DNA of 64,000 nt. Source: Nonomuraea thailandensis. GTDB taxonomy: Bacteria; Actinomycetota; Actinomycetes; Streptosporangiales; Streptosporangiaceae. The position numbers and the translations under genes are program-made. The DNA lies in contig NZ_JAMZEB010000002.1 in NCBI RefSeq assembly GCF_024172165.1, positions 4,919,501 through 4,983,500 on the forward strand, written 5' to 3'. Below, in pieces: positions 52,176 through 61,882 of the stretch. How positions within the stretch are numbered: position 1 is the first letter of the stretch; each line of letters starts with the position of its first letter. The notes beneath the pieces are model-generated. The model did not search any database. It was not told the DNA's origin and was given only the letters and a program-made list of their open reading frames with translations.

Positions 52176-53020
52176 TGGCCATCCACAGCCCCAAGGCCCC
52201 GGCCAAGCCCCGTGACAAGCCGGCCCTCGACCCTCAGGAACGCGTCCGCCTCGAGCAGGCCTTCCGGGTGCCGCGGGCTCGCAACGCGCTGAGTGCGCTC
52301 CTGGCCGTCATGCTGGTCGTCTGGTCGATGGCGGGCGCGGAGTTCAACTTCGCCAAGCTGGGCGAGGGCGCCGTCAACATGGGCGAGTTCCTCGCGCGTC
52401 TGTTCCCGCCCAGCTGGGAGAAGCTGCCGACCATTCTGGAACTGCTCGTCGAGACGCTGCAGATGGCGATCGTCGGCACGGTCCTGGGCGCCCTGCTGTC
52501 CCTGATCTGCGCGTTCGGCGCGGCCTCGAACATCGCCCCGCGGTGGCTGTACTATCCGGCGCGCTGGATCATGAACATCATCCGCTCCCTGCCGGACCTG
52601 GTGTTCGCCCTCATGTTCGTCTCGGCGGTGGGCCTGGGCCCGTTCGCCGGCATCCTGGCCATGACGCTCGGCGCGGTCGGCTCGATGGGCAAGATCTTCG
52701 CCGAGGCGATGGAGTCGGTGGACCGCGGGCCGATCATGGCGATGCAGGCGGTGGGAGCCTCGAAACGCCAGGTGGTCCAGTACGGCGTGCTGCCGCAGGC
52801 CGCGCCGCTGCTGACCAGCTACACGCTGCTCATGTTCGAGTCGAACGTCCGCGGCGCCACCATCCTGGGCATGGTCGGTGCGGGCGGCATCGGCCTGGAG
52901 CTGACGACCGCGATGCGCATGTACGACTATGAACATCTGAGCGCGATGGTCGTCTGCATCATCGTCCTGGTCACGATCATCGACCAGGTGTCGGCGGTCG
53001 TCCGCCGCAAGATCTCCTGA
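52175..53020 (+). CDS. phnE: PhnE-like phosphonate ABC transporter permease
   Basis: The 281-residue membrane permease has hydrophobic segments at about 38-56, 95-118, 124-142, 145-165, 225-245 and 258-275. The EAA-type coupling loop MAMQAVGASKRQVVQYGVLP follows PhnE spacing, and RSLPDLVFALMFVSAVGLGP is a PhnE hallmark. Only one permease is present and should homodimerise. Its start overlaps the ATPase stop by one base (TGATG). Confidence 0.94.
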
Positions 53021-53046
53021 CTCCCCCTCCGGAAGAGAGAAATCCC

Positions 53047-53835
53047 ATGTCCATCCCCTCCTTCACGCTGTCCCCGCTGGCGAACCTGCGCGACCTCGGC
53101 GGCATCCCCGTCGCGGGCGGCACCGTCCGTACCGGCCTGGTGCTGCGCTCCGACGACGTGTGCATCATCGATGTGACCTCCGCCCGAACGCTGGTCGAGG
53201 ACGGGCTGAGCCTGCTCATCGACCTGCGCAGCCCCGAGGAGCTCGCCCGCACCGGCCGCGGCGCGCTCCAGGCCCACACCGGCGTGCGCCATCTGCACCT
53301 GCCGCTCATGGCGGAGATCACCGGCGGCACCTCCGAGCTCATGCAGCGCATGATCGACGCCTCCGACCCGGCCGCCGAGTTCGGCCGCTGGTACGCCCGC
53401 GTGATGCGCACCTGCGGTCACCTGATCGTCCAGGGCCTGTCCGAGATCGCGCAGGCCGACGGCGCCGCGCTGTTCCACTGCGCCGCGGGCAAGGACCGCA
53501 CCGGCAAGTTCGCCGCCTCGCTGCTGGCCGTGCTGGGTGCGGGCGAGGAGGCGATCGTCGCCGACTACGTGCGCACCGACGACGTGCACGACGCCCTCAT
53601 GGCCCGCCTGGCCGGCCTCATGCAGCCCTTCCTCGGCGACCTGGAAGCGTACCGAGCCACGATGCCGCCGGAGCTCAACGGCGCCAAGGCCGAGACCATG
53701 CACACCATGCTCGCCGAGCTCGGCGGAACGGCCGGGCTGGTCGAGCTGCTGCGCGAGGCGGGCCTGACGCCGCAGACCCAGGCCCGTCTGCGCGAGCGGC
53801 TGATCGAGCCGGGCAGCCCTTCGGCGGCGGTGTGA
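53047..53835 (+). CDS. Tyrosine-phosphatase-type (CX5R) phosphatase in the phn-like operon
   Basis: The 262-residue protein of the atypical tyrosine/dual-specificity phosphatase group (PF13350-like) has NLRDLGGIPVAGGTVRTGLV near the start. The catalytic P-loop HCAAGKDRTGKFAASLLAVL (about 140-160) supplies Cys and Arg, and a helical C-terminus binds the fold. The general-acid Asp should lie upstream of the loop. Relatives act on phospho-Tyr, phosphoinositides or small phosphate esters. Sitting 26 bases after the permease with a clear GGAAGAGAG site and overlapping the regulator, it may process the imported phosphorus compound; that is inference. Confidence 0.9.
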   Translation: MSIPSFTLSPLANLRDLGGIPVAGGTVRTGLVLRSDDVCIIDVTSARTLVEDGLSLLIDLRSPEELARTGRGALQAHTGVRHLHLPLMAEITGGTSELMQRMIDASDPAAEFGRWYARVMRTCGHLIVQGLSEIAQADGAALFHCAAGKDRTGKFAASLLAVLGAGEEAIVADYVRTDDVHDALMARLAGLMQPFLGDLEAYRATMPPELNGAKAETMHTMLAELGGTAGLVELLREAGLTPQTQARLRERLIEPGSPSAAV

Positions 53836-54446
53836 GCCAGGTCGAGGCGACACTCCGCCCGGCCACGGCCGGGCGCAGGCCCGGCCGTCCCCGCCGCCCC
53901 GACATCGAGGAACGCGTGCTCAAGGCGGTCCGAGAGCTCCTCGACAGCGGCGAGCCCGTCACGGTCAGGGCCGTCGTGGCCCGGTCCGGAGCCAGCCGCG
54001 CGGCCGTCTACCGCAGGTGGGAATCGCTCACTCATCTGCTCGCCGCGGCTCTGGACCACGGACGCGGCCCGGTCTGGATCGATCCGGAGGTGCCCACCCG
54101 CGAGGCCGTGCTGGGCGGCTACTTCGACGCGCTGCAAGCGCCCGATCGCCACCTCGAGGACCGGGTACGGCTGCGCCTACGCCTCGGCCTGGCCGACCGC
54201 GAGTTGCAGCACGTCATCTGGCAGTCGCATGTGGCCCGGCGCCGCGCGCCGCTGGCCGAGGCTTTGCGCCGCGGCATCGAACGCGGCGAGATACGGGCCG
54301 ACGTCGACGTCGAGGCCACCATCGACGCCATGAACGGCCTGTTCTACTACCAGGCCGTCGTGCGGGGCGCCCCTCTGAACGACCCTGCCACGCGGGTGCG
54401 CTGCGCGGCGGCCCTCGACCTGATCTGGCGGGGCATCGCGGCCTGA
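53832..54446 (+). CDS. TetR-family regulator ending the phn-like operon
   Basis: The 204-residue product has an N-terminal TetR helix-turn-helix (about residues 22-70, RRPDIEERVLKAVRELLDSG and VTVRAVVARSGASRAAVYRR) and a ligand/dimer domain (TetR_C_11-like, LEDRVRLRLRLGLADRELQH). The GTG start overlaps the phosphatase stop (GTGA), so it is translated with the operon and probably autoregulates it in response to an imported or processed compound. Confidence 0.9.
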   Translation: MSQVEATLRPATAGRRPGRPRRPDIEERVLKAVRELLDSGEPVTVRAVVARSGASRAAVYRRWESLTHLLAAALDHGRGPVWIDPEVPTREAVLGGYFDALQAPDRHLEDRVRLRLRLGLADRELQHVIWQSHVARRRAPLAEALRRGIERGEIRADVDVEATIDAMNGLFYYQAVVRGAPLNDPATRVRCAAALDLIWRGIAA

Positions 54447-54799
54447 CCGCCCCTGCGTCGCCCGCGGTCGCCCCATCGCATCACAACGGCCCGCGTCTTC
54501 TTTCAGATCTTCAGGATGTCGCCGCACTTGGAGCACCCGAGACCCGGAGGGACGCGAGAACCGCGGACCTTCCTAACAGAGACAGGGCATCGACTGGCAG
54601 CAGGAACGCCTCATGCTCGGTACGCGGCGTCAGTGGCCGGCAACGTCGGCCCTTCCTGCTTGATCGGCACCGACTTCCAGGCTCCCATCGCCGCGAAGCC
54701 GTCCCTGCTCGGGATCATCAACTGTCAGGGACGCTCGGCAGAGCTCCGGAGAAGTGCAGATGCTCGATCTCCTCGGGCCGCGGGGAGTCGGGCGCCAGA
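54447..54799. other. No supportable gene
   Basis: This is the downstream flank of the TetR gene. The frames are unrecognised and there is no clear terminator. Confidence 0.35.
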
Positions 54800-55030
54800 A
54801 GCAGGCCGCCTGGGTGGCGCGTTCGCCGACGAGGTCGTGGCCGGGCCAGCCGTGTTCGTCGATGACGCGTTTGAGGAACTCGGTGTCGTCGCGCGTGGAT
54901 AGGCGGCGGAGAGGGGCGCTTCGGGGGCGAACTTCTCGCGTGGCACCTTGGCGAAGGCGGCGGCGATCTCGGATGAGCGGATCGCGCCGCGCTCGCGCAG
55001 CTCGGCGACCATCGCGTCGCGGAGACGATC
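54800..55030 (-). pseudogene. Mosaic relic: PIMT-like start joined to DUF6624-like sequence
   Basis: The minus strand first reads LRDAMVAELRERGAIRSSEI and AAFAKVPREKFAPEAPLSAA, the N-terminus of protein-L-isoaspartate methyltransferase-like proteins. After about 54898 another frame reads DDTEFLKRVIDEHGWPGHDL and VGERATQAACF, like DUF6624 proteins. Two unrelated genes appear joined by deletion. Confidence 0.5.
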
Positions 55031-55414
55031 AGGGGACTCGGCTGATGACGGACTGTCAGACGGCACTTGCTCTATGTTAGCGAGCTCGGGTGTTCGGCCT
55101 CGCGTGTCATCGCCTTCTCGGCTGATGAACATGCTGGGTCATCGCAGTCAGTCCTGATCCAGCACAGGGCGACGAATCTGCCCTTCTGCTCGCGGGTCAG
55201 CTTGGCCGTATGGCCGGCACTGATCTCGACGAAGGCGCGCACCTGACTGCAGACAGCGGCGGCGGCGCCTGGCGTTCCCACTCGGGTGTCTTCTCCCACG
55301 GGTGATGTAGGGGGCAGTGGATCCTGCCCCATCCTCCGGCGCTCGCCGGCCTCCTCGGCACGCGCGTGCGCAAGAACAGTCCCGCGGCCAGGCGGGGCCG
55401 CGTTCGACCGCACC

Positions 55415-55454
55415 CCAACTGTTGGAAGTGTTATAGTTAAAAGCAAACAGTTGG
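55415..55454 (+). promoter_or_regulatory. Paired CCAACnGTTGG-type operators around a -10 box
   Basis: CCAACTGTTGG (55415-55425) and CAAACAGTTGG (55444-55454) are near-palindromes about 29 bases apart, flanking TTATAGTTA (about 55431-55439), a plausible -10. The second site overlaps the ribosome site of the membrane gene. The GntR-family protein two genes on is the natural binder. Confidence 0.7.
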
Positions 55455-55463
55455 AGGTGGGTC

Positions 55464-56447
55464 ATGTCCCGTTCCACCGACTCCGCCGCGCCGGGGCGCC
55501 TGCGCCGCCTGACGCTGACGGCCGTCCCTCCCCTGCTCGTCCTGCTCGTGCCGATGGTCCTGGTCAGCCTGTACGGAAGCCGTCTGCCGGACCGCGCCTT
55601 CGTCGAGAACTGGGCCACGAACCTCAAGTACGCGCCCACCTGGGACGGCTGGCTGACGGGGCGGCGCTGGTCCATGGTGATGTTCGAGGCCGTGCTGCTC
55701 CTGTCGTTCCTGAGCTGCTGGCGCGTGCCCCAGGCGCAGCGCGGCGTCGTGGCCGTGAGCTTCGCCACCTTCGCCTCCCTCACGACCTCCACCGTCCTGG
55801 AGCTGACGGCCCTGCTCGACGCCCCCGGACCGGTGGCCCGCCCGGCCTGGCACCTCGCCGCGGAGGTCGCAGTGACCGTCGTCGCGGGTGCCCTGGGCTA
55901 TCGGGCGGCCGGGCCGGTCCCGGCGCCGCCCGAGGTCACGGCCGCGCCGCCGCCGCACGAGCCCGCCATGGCGCTCGGGCCGCACCAGCGGGTCCTGTTC
56001 GTGACGTCGGCGTGGTCGGTCCGCCGCCTGGTGTTCGCCGTGGTGCTGGGCGCGCTCGCCGCTCTGAGCGTGGGCAACGGCTCGGGGGCCTGGCAGGGCA
56101 CGGCGCTGCTGGCCCTGTGGGCGCTGTTCGAGACGGCGCAGGCACGTACGAGCCTGCAGATCGACGGCTCCGGCATCACCGTGCGCGCCACGTGGCTGCC
56201 CGTCCTGCGGCGCACGGCGCCCTTCTCCCTGGTCCGTTTCGCCGAGGCCAGGGACCAGGCCCCCGAAGGGCGATACAAGCTGGACGACAGCCCGGCCGGC
56301 TGGGGTGTCGTCAGCGGCAAGGGGCCGGTTCTCGCGCTGTCCCTGAGCGACGACCGATGGCTCGTCTACTCCACGCGCGAGGCGCGGACCGCGGCCGCGC
56401 TCGTCAACGGCTGGCTGAGCAGGCAGCGCCAGGCAGGGACGGCGTAG
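55464..56447 (+). CDS. Multi-pass membrane protein (DUF1648/YdaL-type context)
   Basis: The 327-residue protein has an N-terminal membrane segment (about 17-38, LTAVPPLLVLLVPMVLVSLY), further hydrophobic helices near 72-85, 95-115, 130-148 and 188-230, and a C-terminal PH-like soluble part (IDGSGITVRATWLPVLRRTA, LVRFAEARDQAPEGRYKLDD). Membrane proteins of this sort paired with a YtrA-type GntR gene are common in Gram-positives and often relate to cell-envelope stress; function is unknown. GGAGGTGG precedes the ATG. It overlaps the GntR gene by one base. Confidence 0.82.
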   Translation: MSRSTDSAAPGRLRRLTLTAVPPLLVLLVPMVLVSLYGSRLPDRAFVENWATNLKYAPTWDGWLTGRRWSMVMFEAVLLLSFLSCWRVPQAQRGVVAVSFATFASLTTSTVLELTALLDAPGPVARPAWHLAAEVAVTVVAGALGYRAAGPVPAPPEVTAAPPPHEPAMALGPHQRVLFVTSAWSVRRLVFAVVLGALAALSVGNGSGAWQGTALLALWALFETAQARTSLQIDGSGITVRATWLPVLRRTAPFSLVRFAEARDQAPEGRYKLDDSPAGWGVVSGKGPVLALSLSDDRWLVYSTREARTAAALVNGWLSRQRQAGTA

Positions 56448-56812
56448 TGCTGATCAGCATCGATCCGGCGTCGTCCCAGCCGCTGGCCGATCAGGTGGCG
56501 GCCTCGGTCCGCGCGGCGCTGGCCTCCGGCGCGGCCGCGCCCGGCGATCGGCTGCCCTCCGCCCGCACCGTGGCCGCCACCCTCGGCATCAATCTGCACA
56601 CCGTCCTGCGCGGCTACCAGCAGCTGCGCGACGAGGGGCTGGTCCAGCTCCGCCGAGGCCGGACGGCCGTCATCACCGACGCGGCCGACCAGTTCCGGCT
56701 GCGGCTGGCCGAAGCGGCAGAGGAGTTCGCCAGGGCCGCGCTGCATGCCGGGGCCTCGGAGGAGGAGGCACTCGAAGCCGCCCGCCAGGCGCTGCTCGCC
56801 CACAGGAAGTAG
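56447..56812 (+). CDS. YtrA-subfamily GntR repressor
   Basis: The 121-residue short GntR protein opens VLISIDPASSQPLADQVAAS, followed by the winged helix (GDRLPSARTVAATLGINLHT, VLRGYQQLRDEGLVQLRRGR) and a short C-terminal helix pair without a ligand domain. This is the YtrA type, usually autoregulating an operon with a membrane or ABC gene. GTG at 56447 overlaps the upstream stop. The paired operators before the membrane gene fit its autoregulation. Confidence 0.93.
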   Translation: MLISIDPASSQPLADQVAASVRAALASGAAAPGDRLPSARTVAATLGINLHTVLRGYQQLRDEGLVQLRRGRTAVITDAADQFRLRLAEAAEEFARAALHAGASEEEALEAARQALLAHRK

Positions 56813-56876
56813 CTCTGAGGTCCACTGCACCTCGAGGGCGACCGACCGTGTGGGTGCCAAGAACCCGGCCACTCCA

Positions 56877-57212
56877 TGCGACCTGCGCGTATTCGTGGAT
56901 CAGCCCGCAGCGGCGGTCATGTCGGATGACCTTGATATCGGCCTCGCCCGGGTCGGGAAGGGCCCGCAGCGGAGCGGCCTGGCCCAGGGAGCGAGGTGGG
57001 CGATGTTCGTTGAAATGGGTCCCGTAGGCGGCCAGCACGCGTCGTGAATGGCGGGCGTTGATGACAAGGATCCGATCGAGGAGTTCTCGGCGCAGGCCGC
57101 CGATCCAGCGTTCGGCGAACGCGTTGGCCCGCGGAGGCCGAGGTGGACTCTTGAGAATGCGGATGCCTGCGGCCGTGAAGACGTCGTCGAACATCGTGGT
57201 GAACTTGGTATC
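56877..57212 (-). pseudogene. Integrase-core (rve) transposase relic
   Basis: The minus strand encodes DTKFTTMFDDVFTAAGIRIL, KSPPRPPRANAFAERWIGGL with the catalytic Glu, RRELLDRILVINARHSRRVL and THFNEHRPPRSLGQAAPL. This is the end of a DDE integrase core of the actinobacterial IS3/IS481-related type. The N-terminal helix-turn-helix and first catalytic Asp are missing. Confidence 0.85.
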
Positions 57213-57768
57213 CGGATCTTCGCCCGACCGCCCGGACAGCTCAGTCACACCCAGCGCATGGAAATCCTGCGAAAGCCTACGATCAGGTCGATAAGACGCG
57301 GAAGGTGACAGCACGCTGGCTCGTCGTCACTGCCCAAGTCTGACAAGGGATTCTGTGCCAGCGGCATCTGTCATGGGACCGTCGCGCTCCTCAGAAGCGT
57401 GCCCCTCAACACCCCACTGTGCCTGTGACCGGTGGAAACGCGGCCCCTTCGCTACGCACCCGTCCGCTCGGACGGTTGTCTCGCGTACCGGCGGATGCGT
57501 GGCCGATCCTCTGTGACCTGCAGTGACCGGGCGACGATGGCCCCATCCCGGTGGCAGGAGCGCACCGTCACGGCCGCCGGAGCTTCCAGCAGATCAGCGG
57601 AAATCCCCGCCGGCTCTCGCCAGGCCCGACAGCCACAGGCCGGACTCGCTCTGACAGCAGACGGACGAAAGATCAGGCGCGCCTCTTGAATCCGGCACTC
57701 AACCGGCCGCTGATGCTCCATGCTGAGCGTGTCCCAGCACTGTTCTTGCGCATTCGCGAGGAGCGTTC
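57213..57768. other. No supportable gene
   Basis: A small part next to 57212 may be further IS flank. Otherwise the frames resemble nothing known. The upstream end of the 375-residue hypothetical gene should hold its promoter. Confidence 0.35.
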
Positions 57769-58896
57769 TTGACCCGGTACGCCGTCGATCACCGCCGCAA
57801 CATCCTCATCGCCTCCTGGAGCACCGGGTCGGGAGATACCGCGGTGGACGTAGCCGATCTGCCCGCCGGGATCTCCAGCCACGACGCCCTGCACCTGGCC
57901 AGGACGCTGACCCAGCTCTCTGACGCCTGCTGGCGGTGCTACACCCATCCTGCCAGCGCCGCCGACAGCCACGAGCCCGGCTCCGAAGGCGAGCGCCGGC
58001 AGGAAGAACGCGACGCCTTCACCAGCGTCCTCACCGCCTTGACCAGCCCCAACCTGCCCGCCGACGGCTACATGATCCAGTCCTCCATCCGCGTCGAAGA
58101 AGCCGCCCACCAGGTCGGCCGAGCCCTGCACGCCCTCAACGCCGCCGAGCTGACCACCCGCGTCACCATCGACGTCGGCGCCGAACTGGCCGCCATCGAA
58201 CAGGCCGAGCTGGGCAACCTGACCGAACGCTCCCGCCAGGCCGTCACCCTCACCCGCGAAGACGCCAGCCCGATCCAGGTCGCCCAAGCCAGCAACCTGC
58301 TGCACGACAACCCCTTCGGCCCCGAAGCACTCTTCACCGACATCGACCCCGCCGCGGCCGCCATCGCCGCCGCCCACTGGCTCGACGCGGCAGCCACCAT
58401 CACCGCCGACTCGACCGGGCTCCCCGCCACCCAGATCGTGGTCGAAGCCGACAACATCGAGGCACTCCCCCACGAGACCCCCACCCTCGTCCTGGAGCTG
58501 ATGGCCGACGGCGCCACGCCTCGCCAGGCCGTAATGCCCCTGATCCGCGACGCCCTGCGGGTCGCGGAAGGCGAGATCCCCGACATCACGGCACTCCAGC
58601 AGCGCATCACCACCGCCGAGCAACTGCTCGACAAGCGGCGCGAGGACCAGCCTGAGCTCAGCCTGGACGCGCTCGGCCTGCGGATCACACCGCTGGATCC
58701 CGCCCGCCCGGCCCTCGACCTTCTGGAGGACCTGCTCAGCGGCATCCGCGGCTGCTGGCTGCTCTACGCCGAAGACGCCACCGAACTCGACGAGACCGAA
58801 GAGCTCGACGAGGAGGAGTGGCAGAAGCGCCGCACCGCGTCGTTCTTCGCCGAAGCCCGGGAAGCGGCAGCCGCCGAACGCGAGCGCCTGCTGTAG
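57769..58896 (+). CDS. Hypothetical 375-residue actinobacterial protein
   Basis: The product is acidic and mostly helical. Landmarks are TRYAVDHRRNILIASWSTGS, SDACWRCYTHP, ELTTRVTIDVGAELAAIEQA, NPFGPEALFTDIDPAAAAIA with AAHWLDAA, and an extremely acidic C-terminal ATELDETEELDEEEWQKRRT. No signal peptide, membrane segment or catalytic motif is seen, and I do not recognise a family. A TTG start with GAGGAGCG upstream gives the full length. Codon use is strongly coding (few rare codons, high GC3). Neighbours on the other strand are a lipoprotein and an adaptor relic. Confidence 0.72.
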   Translation: MTRYAVDHRRNILIASWSTGSGDTAVDVADLPAGISSHDALHLARTLTQLSDACWRCYTHPASAADSHEPGSEGERRQEERDAFTSVLTALTSPNLPADGYMIQSSIRVEEAAHQVGRALHALNAAELTTRVTIDVGAELAAIEQAELGNLTERSRQAVTLTREDASPIQVAQASNLLHDNPFGPEALFTDIDPAAAAIAAAHWLDAAATITADSTGLPATQIVVEADNIEALPHETPTLVLELMADGATPRQAVMPLIRDALRVAEGEIPDITALQQRITTAEQLLDKRREDQPELSLDALGLRITPLDPARPALDLLEDLLSGIRGCWLLYAEDATELDETEELDEEEWQKRRTASFFAEAREAAAAERERLL

Positions 58897-58898
58897 CG

Positions 58899-59047
58899 CC
58901 ACGCACGCCGCCGCTGCGGGGCAGCCAGGTGATCGTGCCGGGCTGCCGGGCCAGGACCGAAGTCACGGGGCCGTAGCCGAGCTCGCCGCCGGCGTCCCGC
59001 GTGTCGTTCAGGGTCTGCCTGGACACCGTGGCGGTGGCCGTACCCAT
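58899..59047 (-). pseudogene. Peptidoglycan-binding/efflux-adaptor protein relic
   Basis: The minus strand, beginning with an ATG that overlaps the lipoprotein stop, encodes GTATATVSRQTLNDTRDAGG and YGPVTSVLARQPGTITWLPR. This resembles the start of the HlyD/biotinyl-lipoyl-like part of actinobacterial peptidoglycan-binding efflux adaptors. It breaks off into the 3' end of the 375-residue protein gene. The preserved start/stop coupling shows it once formed an operon with the lipoprotein. Confidence 0.55.
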
Positions 59048-59385
59048 CAAGAACCTCCCGGGCTGGCGTCAGCCGCCTGCTGCTGGCACTTCTCCTCGGC
59101 GGCCTTCAAGTCCGGGTCCTCGGCGGCCTCCCTGGTGATGCGCATCATGCCGCCTTCGGGGACGGGGTAGGCATCGACGCCGTTGTCGCGCATGCACTGG
59201 GCGAACTTCCGCGCCTTCTCCTGCGAGTCCGCGCCCGGCTGAGCGCTTGCCACGGCCTTGTCGCCGGTACCGCCGGACACCGAGGCCACGTCCGCCCCTC
59301 CCTCGTCACCGGAACCGCAGCCGGTCAGGAGCAGGGCGAGCGCGAACGGCGCCGTGACCAGCGCGCTGAAGACCCGTCGTCGCAT
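59047..59385 (-). CDS. Small secreted lipoprotein
   Basis: The 112-residue precursor has a signal peptide with lipobox LLLTGC (Cys near 23), a Gly/Ser/Ala-rich linker, then a small helical domain with QEKARKFAQCMRDNGVDAYP and EDPDLKAAEEKCQQQAAD. FAQCMRDNGV...P and a second Cys in EEKCQ match small exported proteins often encoded with ABC efflux adaptors and ATPases in actinomycetes; the Cys pair may form a disulfide. The adaptor gene next in the operon is now a relic, so the role may be lost. Confidence 0.88.
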   Translation of the reverse strand: MRRRVFSALVTAPFALALLLTGCGSGDEGGADVASVSGGTGDKAVASAQPGADSQEKARKFAQCMRDNGVDAYPVPEGGMMRITREAAEDPDLKAAEEKCQQQAADASPGGS

Positions 59386-59541
59386 GAGACATCTCCTCCG
59401 TCGAATGAGCGCCCGTTCGAGCAGGGATCAATATGGCGACGCCGGCCTATGGAAGAGGTATGGTCCGCCGATCGGCCCTTGATAGGTGCCGGCAGGTAGA
59501 TGTGGTCACCCTCGAAATTCCGTGGCGAGAGGATCACATCG

Positions 59542-60622
59542 ATGAGGCGTGGAAGAGCGCTGGTCATGGCCGGGCTGGCATGCGCGGTGCTGTCGCTCGG
59601 CGTTCCCGCACCCGCGGCCGCCGAGCAGGCCGAGCTGGGAGACGTCCAGCAGGTGATCACGACCCTGGCCAAGACCGACGGCGTGGTGGGGGCCATCGGC
59701 GAGGTGTTCGTCGACGGCAAGCGGGTGGGCCGGGGAACGGCCGGTTCGCGCCTGCTCGTGCGGCAGGGGCGGGCGCATCCCCTCGGATTCGCGTTACCGG
59801 ATCGCGTCGCAGACCAAGCTCATGGAGGCCACGATGGTCCTGCAACTGGCCGGCGAAGGCAAGCTGAAGGTGGATGACAAGCTCAGCAGCCTGCTGCCGG
59901 AGATGGCCGAGCACGACTACGTGGATCGAGCCGATGAGATCACCGTGCAGCAGTTGCTCCGGCACACCTCCGGCATCCCCGACTTCGACGAGAGCGGGAA
60001 GTTCGACGTCTTCGACTTCACCACCGTCTACGAGCGGATCGACCTGGTCAAGGCCGCACGGACCGTCCCCCGGCGGGGGGACCCGGGGCAGTACCGTTAC
60101 TCCACCACCAACTACGTCCTCCTCGAAATGATCATCGAGAGGGTGACCGGCCGCGACCTGGCCGGGGAGTTCCAGCGGCGCCTGCTCGCCCCGCTCGGCA
60201 TGAAGGACACCTATCTGGCCACCAAGCCCTCCAAGCACATCATCAAGGGTCCGCACGGCCACGGCTACCACCCCGACGCCAAGGGCCGGCCTCGCGACGT
60301 CGACCGGCTCAACGTCACCCCCAGCGCGGTGATCTCCACGGCGCACGACGTCAGCGCCTTCTACCGCGCGCTCAGCCAGGGCAGGCTGGTGCCCGCGGAG
60401 CTGGAACGGCAGCTTCCGCGGCCCTTCCCCAACCTGTGCGGCGGCACGGTCTCCTCCGCCTCCGGCGGTCTGCCCGGGATCAGCTCCACCACCTTCTCCA
60501 CGGCCGACGGCCGCATCCAGTTCGCCATGGCCGCCACCTTGAAGATCGACAACGAGAAGGCGACGGCCGTCGGCGACGCGACCGCCAAGGCCGCCGAAGC
60601 CGTGCTCTGCCCCGGCTCATGA
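59542..60622 (+). pseudogene. Serine hydrolase (beta-lactamase/D-Ala-D-Ala type), one-base frameshift
   Basis: A signal peptide (MRRGRALVMAGLACAVLSLG) and the start of the domain (VITTLAKTDGVVGAIGEVFV) run to about 59757. An extra T near 59759 shifts the frame. The correct frame continues DSRYRIASQTKLMEATMVLQ, with the SxxK nucleophile in SQTK, YSTTNYVLLEM carrying the Tyr and a complete C-terminus to CPGS. Restoring one base gives a normal-length secreted serine hydrolase of the class C beta-lactamase/peptidase fold. The ATG at 59542 follows GAGAGGA. The second half alone would lack SxxK if started at 59822. Confidence 0.85.
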
Positions 60623-61499
60623 CCACAGCCTTCCGGCGGCCACGCCTGCCGCTGGGGGCCCGGTGAACCTCCTCATCCGTCCCGACCAGGAAAGAACCTG
60701 CGCCTGCTCACCGTGTCCACGTTTGCTTTTGCACCGCATCTCGGGCGCGACCACCTGAATGAATGGAACATTCGTCGGACGCAGTGCTCGACTGCAGATT
60801 TCTTGCAGCAGATCTGCATCGCCTTCCTGCGATGCTGGGCGAGCACAAATTATCTGCGTGAGCCGAAAGAAGGACGCCCGATGTCGATCAAGTGCGCTGT
60901 CACCGTATTGGTCGTCGGCTCTCGCCGCGGCAGGGATCGGCCTGACCTCCACCGGCCTGTTGATCCGCCTTGCACGATCATCGCACGTGAGCAGACCAAG
61001 AGGCTCCAGGATTACACCCGACTGGGCGGTGAGATCCGCGAGGCGTACTACTGTTGACGCCTTCAACTGCCATCAGCCTTCCTGGCGTTCGTTGATCACG
61101 CCGGGTGACTCTTGGGGCAGCCTGCCCTGATGCCACTCGGCCTGAGTCGATCATCGTTTGACCTGCGAGGTCCTGTCGTCTCGGAGACCACTACGGTTTG
61201 AGACCGTGACAGGGGGACGACGAGCTGGCGCCGGTGATGCGACTGTCCGGACGCTGCAACTTGGGCGAACTCGCCGGGGCGTTGGACAGGTCCGCTCTCG
61301 CCGCCGTGACTGGCGCAGTCCGGACCTACTCAGCACGCCCGCCTGACCACGACCAGAACTGTCCCGCCGGGGAACAGCCGGGCCTGCGTCGTACGGGTGG
61401 GTGAGAACGCAAGTACGCGAGGGGGCGACGTCGACCTGTATTCGCCCGACCTGCAGAGCGGCGAGTTCCCGGTGTAGGACGTGACCGGCAGGCACAGCA
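60623..61499. other. No supportable gene
   Basis: Frames here resemble nothing known, including one ending TIIAREQTKRLQDYTRLGGE at 60713-61057. GC is lower near 60700-60870. Part may be the decayed front of the serine hydrolase relic that follows. Confidence 0.35.
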
Positions 61500-61851
61500 A
61501 GGCGCCCGCCCTTCCAGGGCGGTCGCATCCTGCGATGGAGCTGATGTCCACCGGCCGGCCGACGCCCGGGCAGACCGCCGCCACACTGCGATGGGCCTCG
61601 ACAGCGTGCGCATCTCCTTCGGCCAGGGACAGCACGGCGGCTGGGCATTCGGCATGGCGGTGCGCGCATGCTGCGGCGGCACGCGCCGATCGGGCAGTTC
61701 GGCTCGGACGGCGGGAGCGGCCGCTCCGTCTACGCCGACCTCATCCTCCAGGTCACTGGAATCCAACTCCCCCAGGCCGGACCGTCCGTCCCGAGCTCCG
61801 CGCACGTCCCACGCCTTCCGAAGCTTCTTTTACCAGGCCATCGACGCCTGA
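61500..61851 (+). pseudogene. Serine hydrolase C-terminal relic
   Basis: Three frames in turn give AMELMSTGRPTPGQ, GQHGGWAFGMAVRA and RHAPIGQFGSDGGSGRSVYA, and FRSFFYQAIDA before a stop. These are consecutive C-terminal landmarks of beta-lactamase-fold hydrolases (family pattern GWGFGMAV, PGRFGWDGGxGT, YQAIDA). The nucleophile half is not recognisable. Confidence 0.6.
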
Positions 61852-61882
61852 CCTCCACTCGACTCGTACAAGGAGTAACACC

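Noticed and set aside
55072..55332. Minus-strand frame with VRAFVEISAGHTAKLTREQK
   Set aside because: It looks protein-like but is short, unrecognised and lacks a convincing start; kept only as a possibility.
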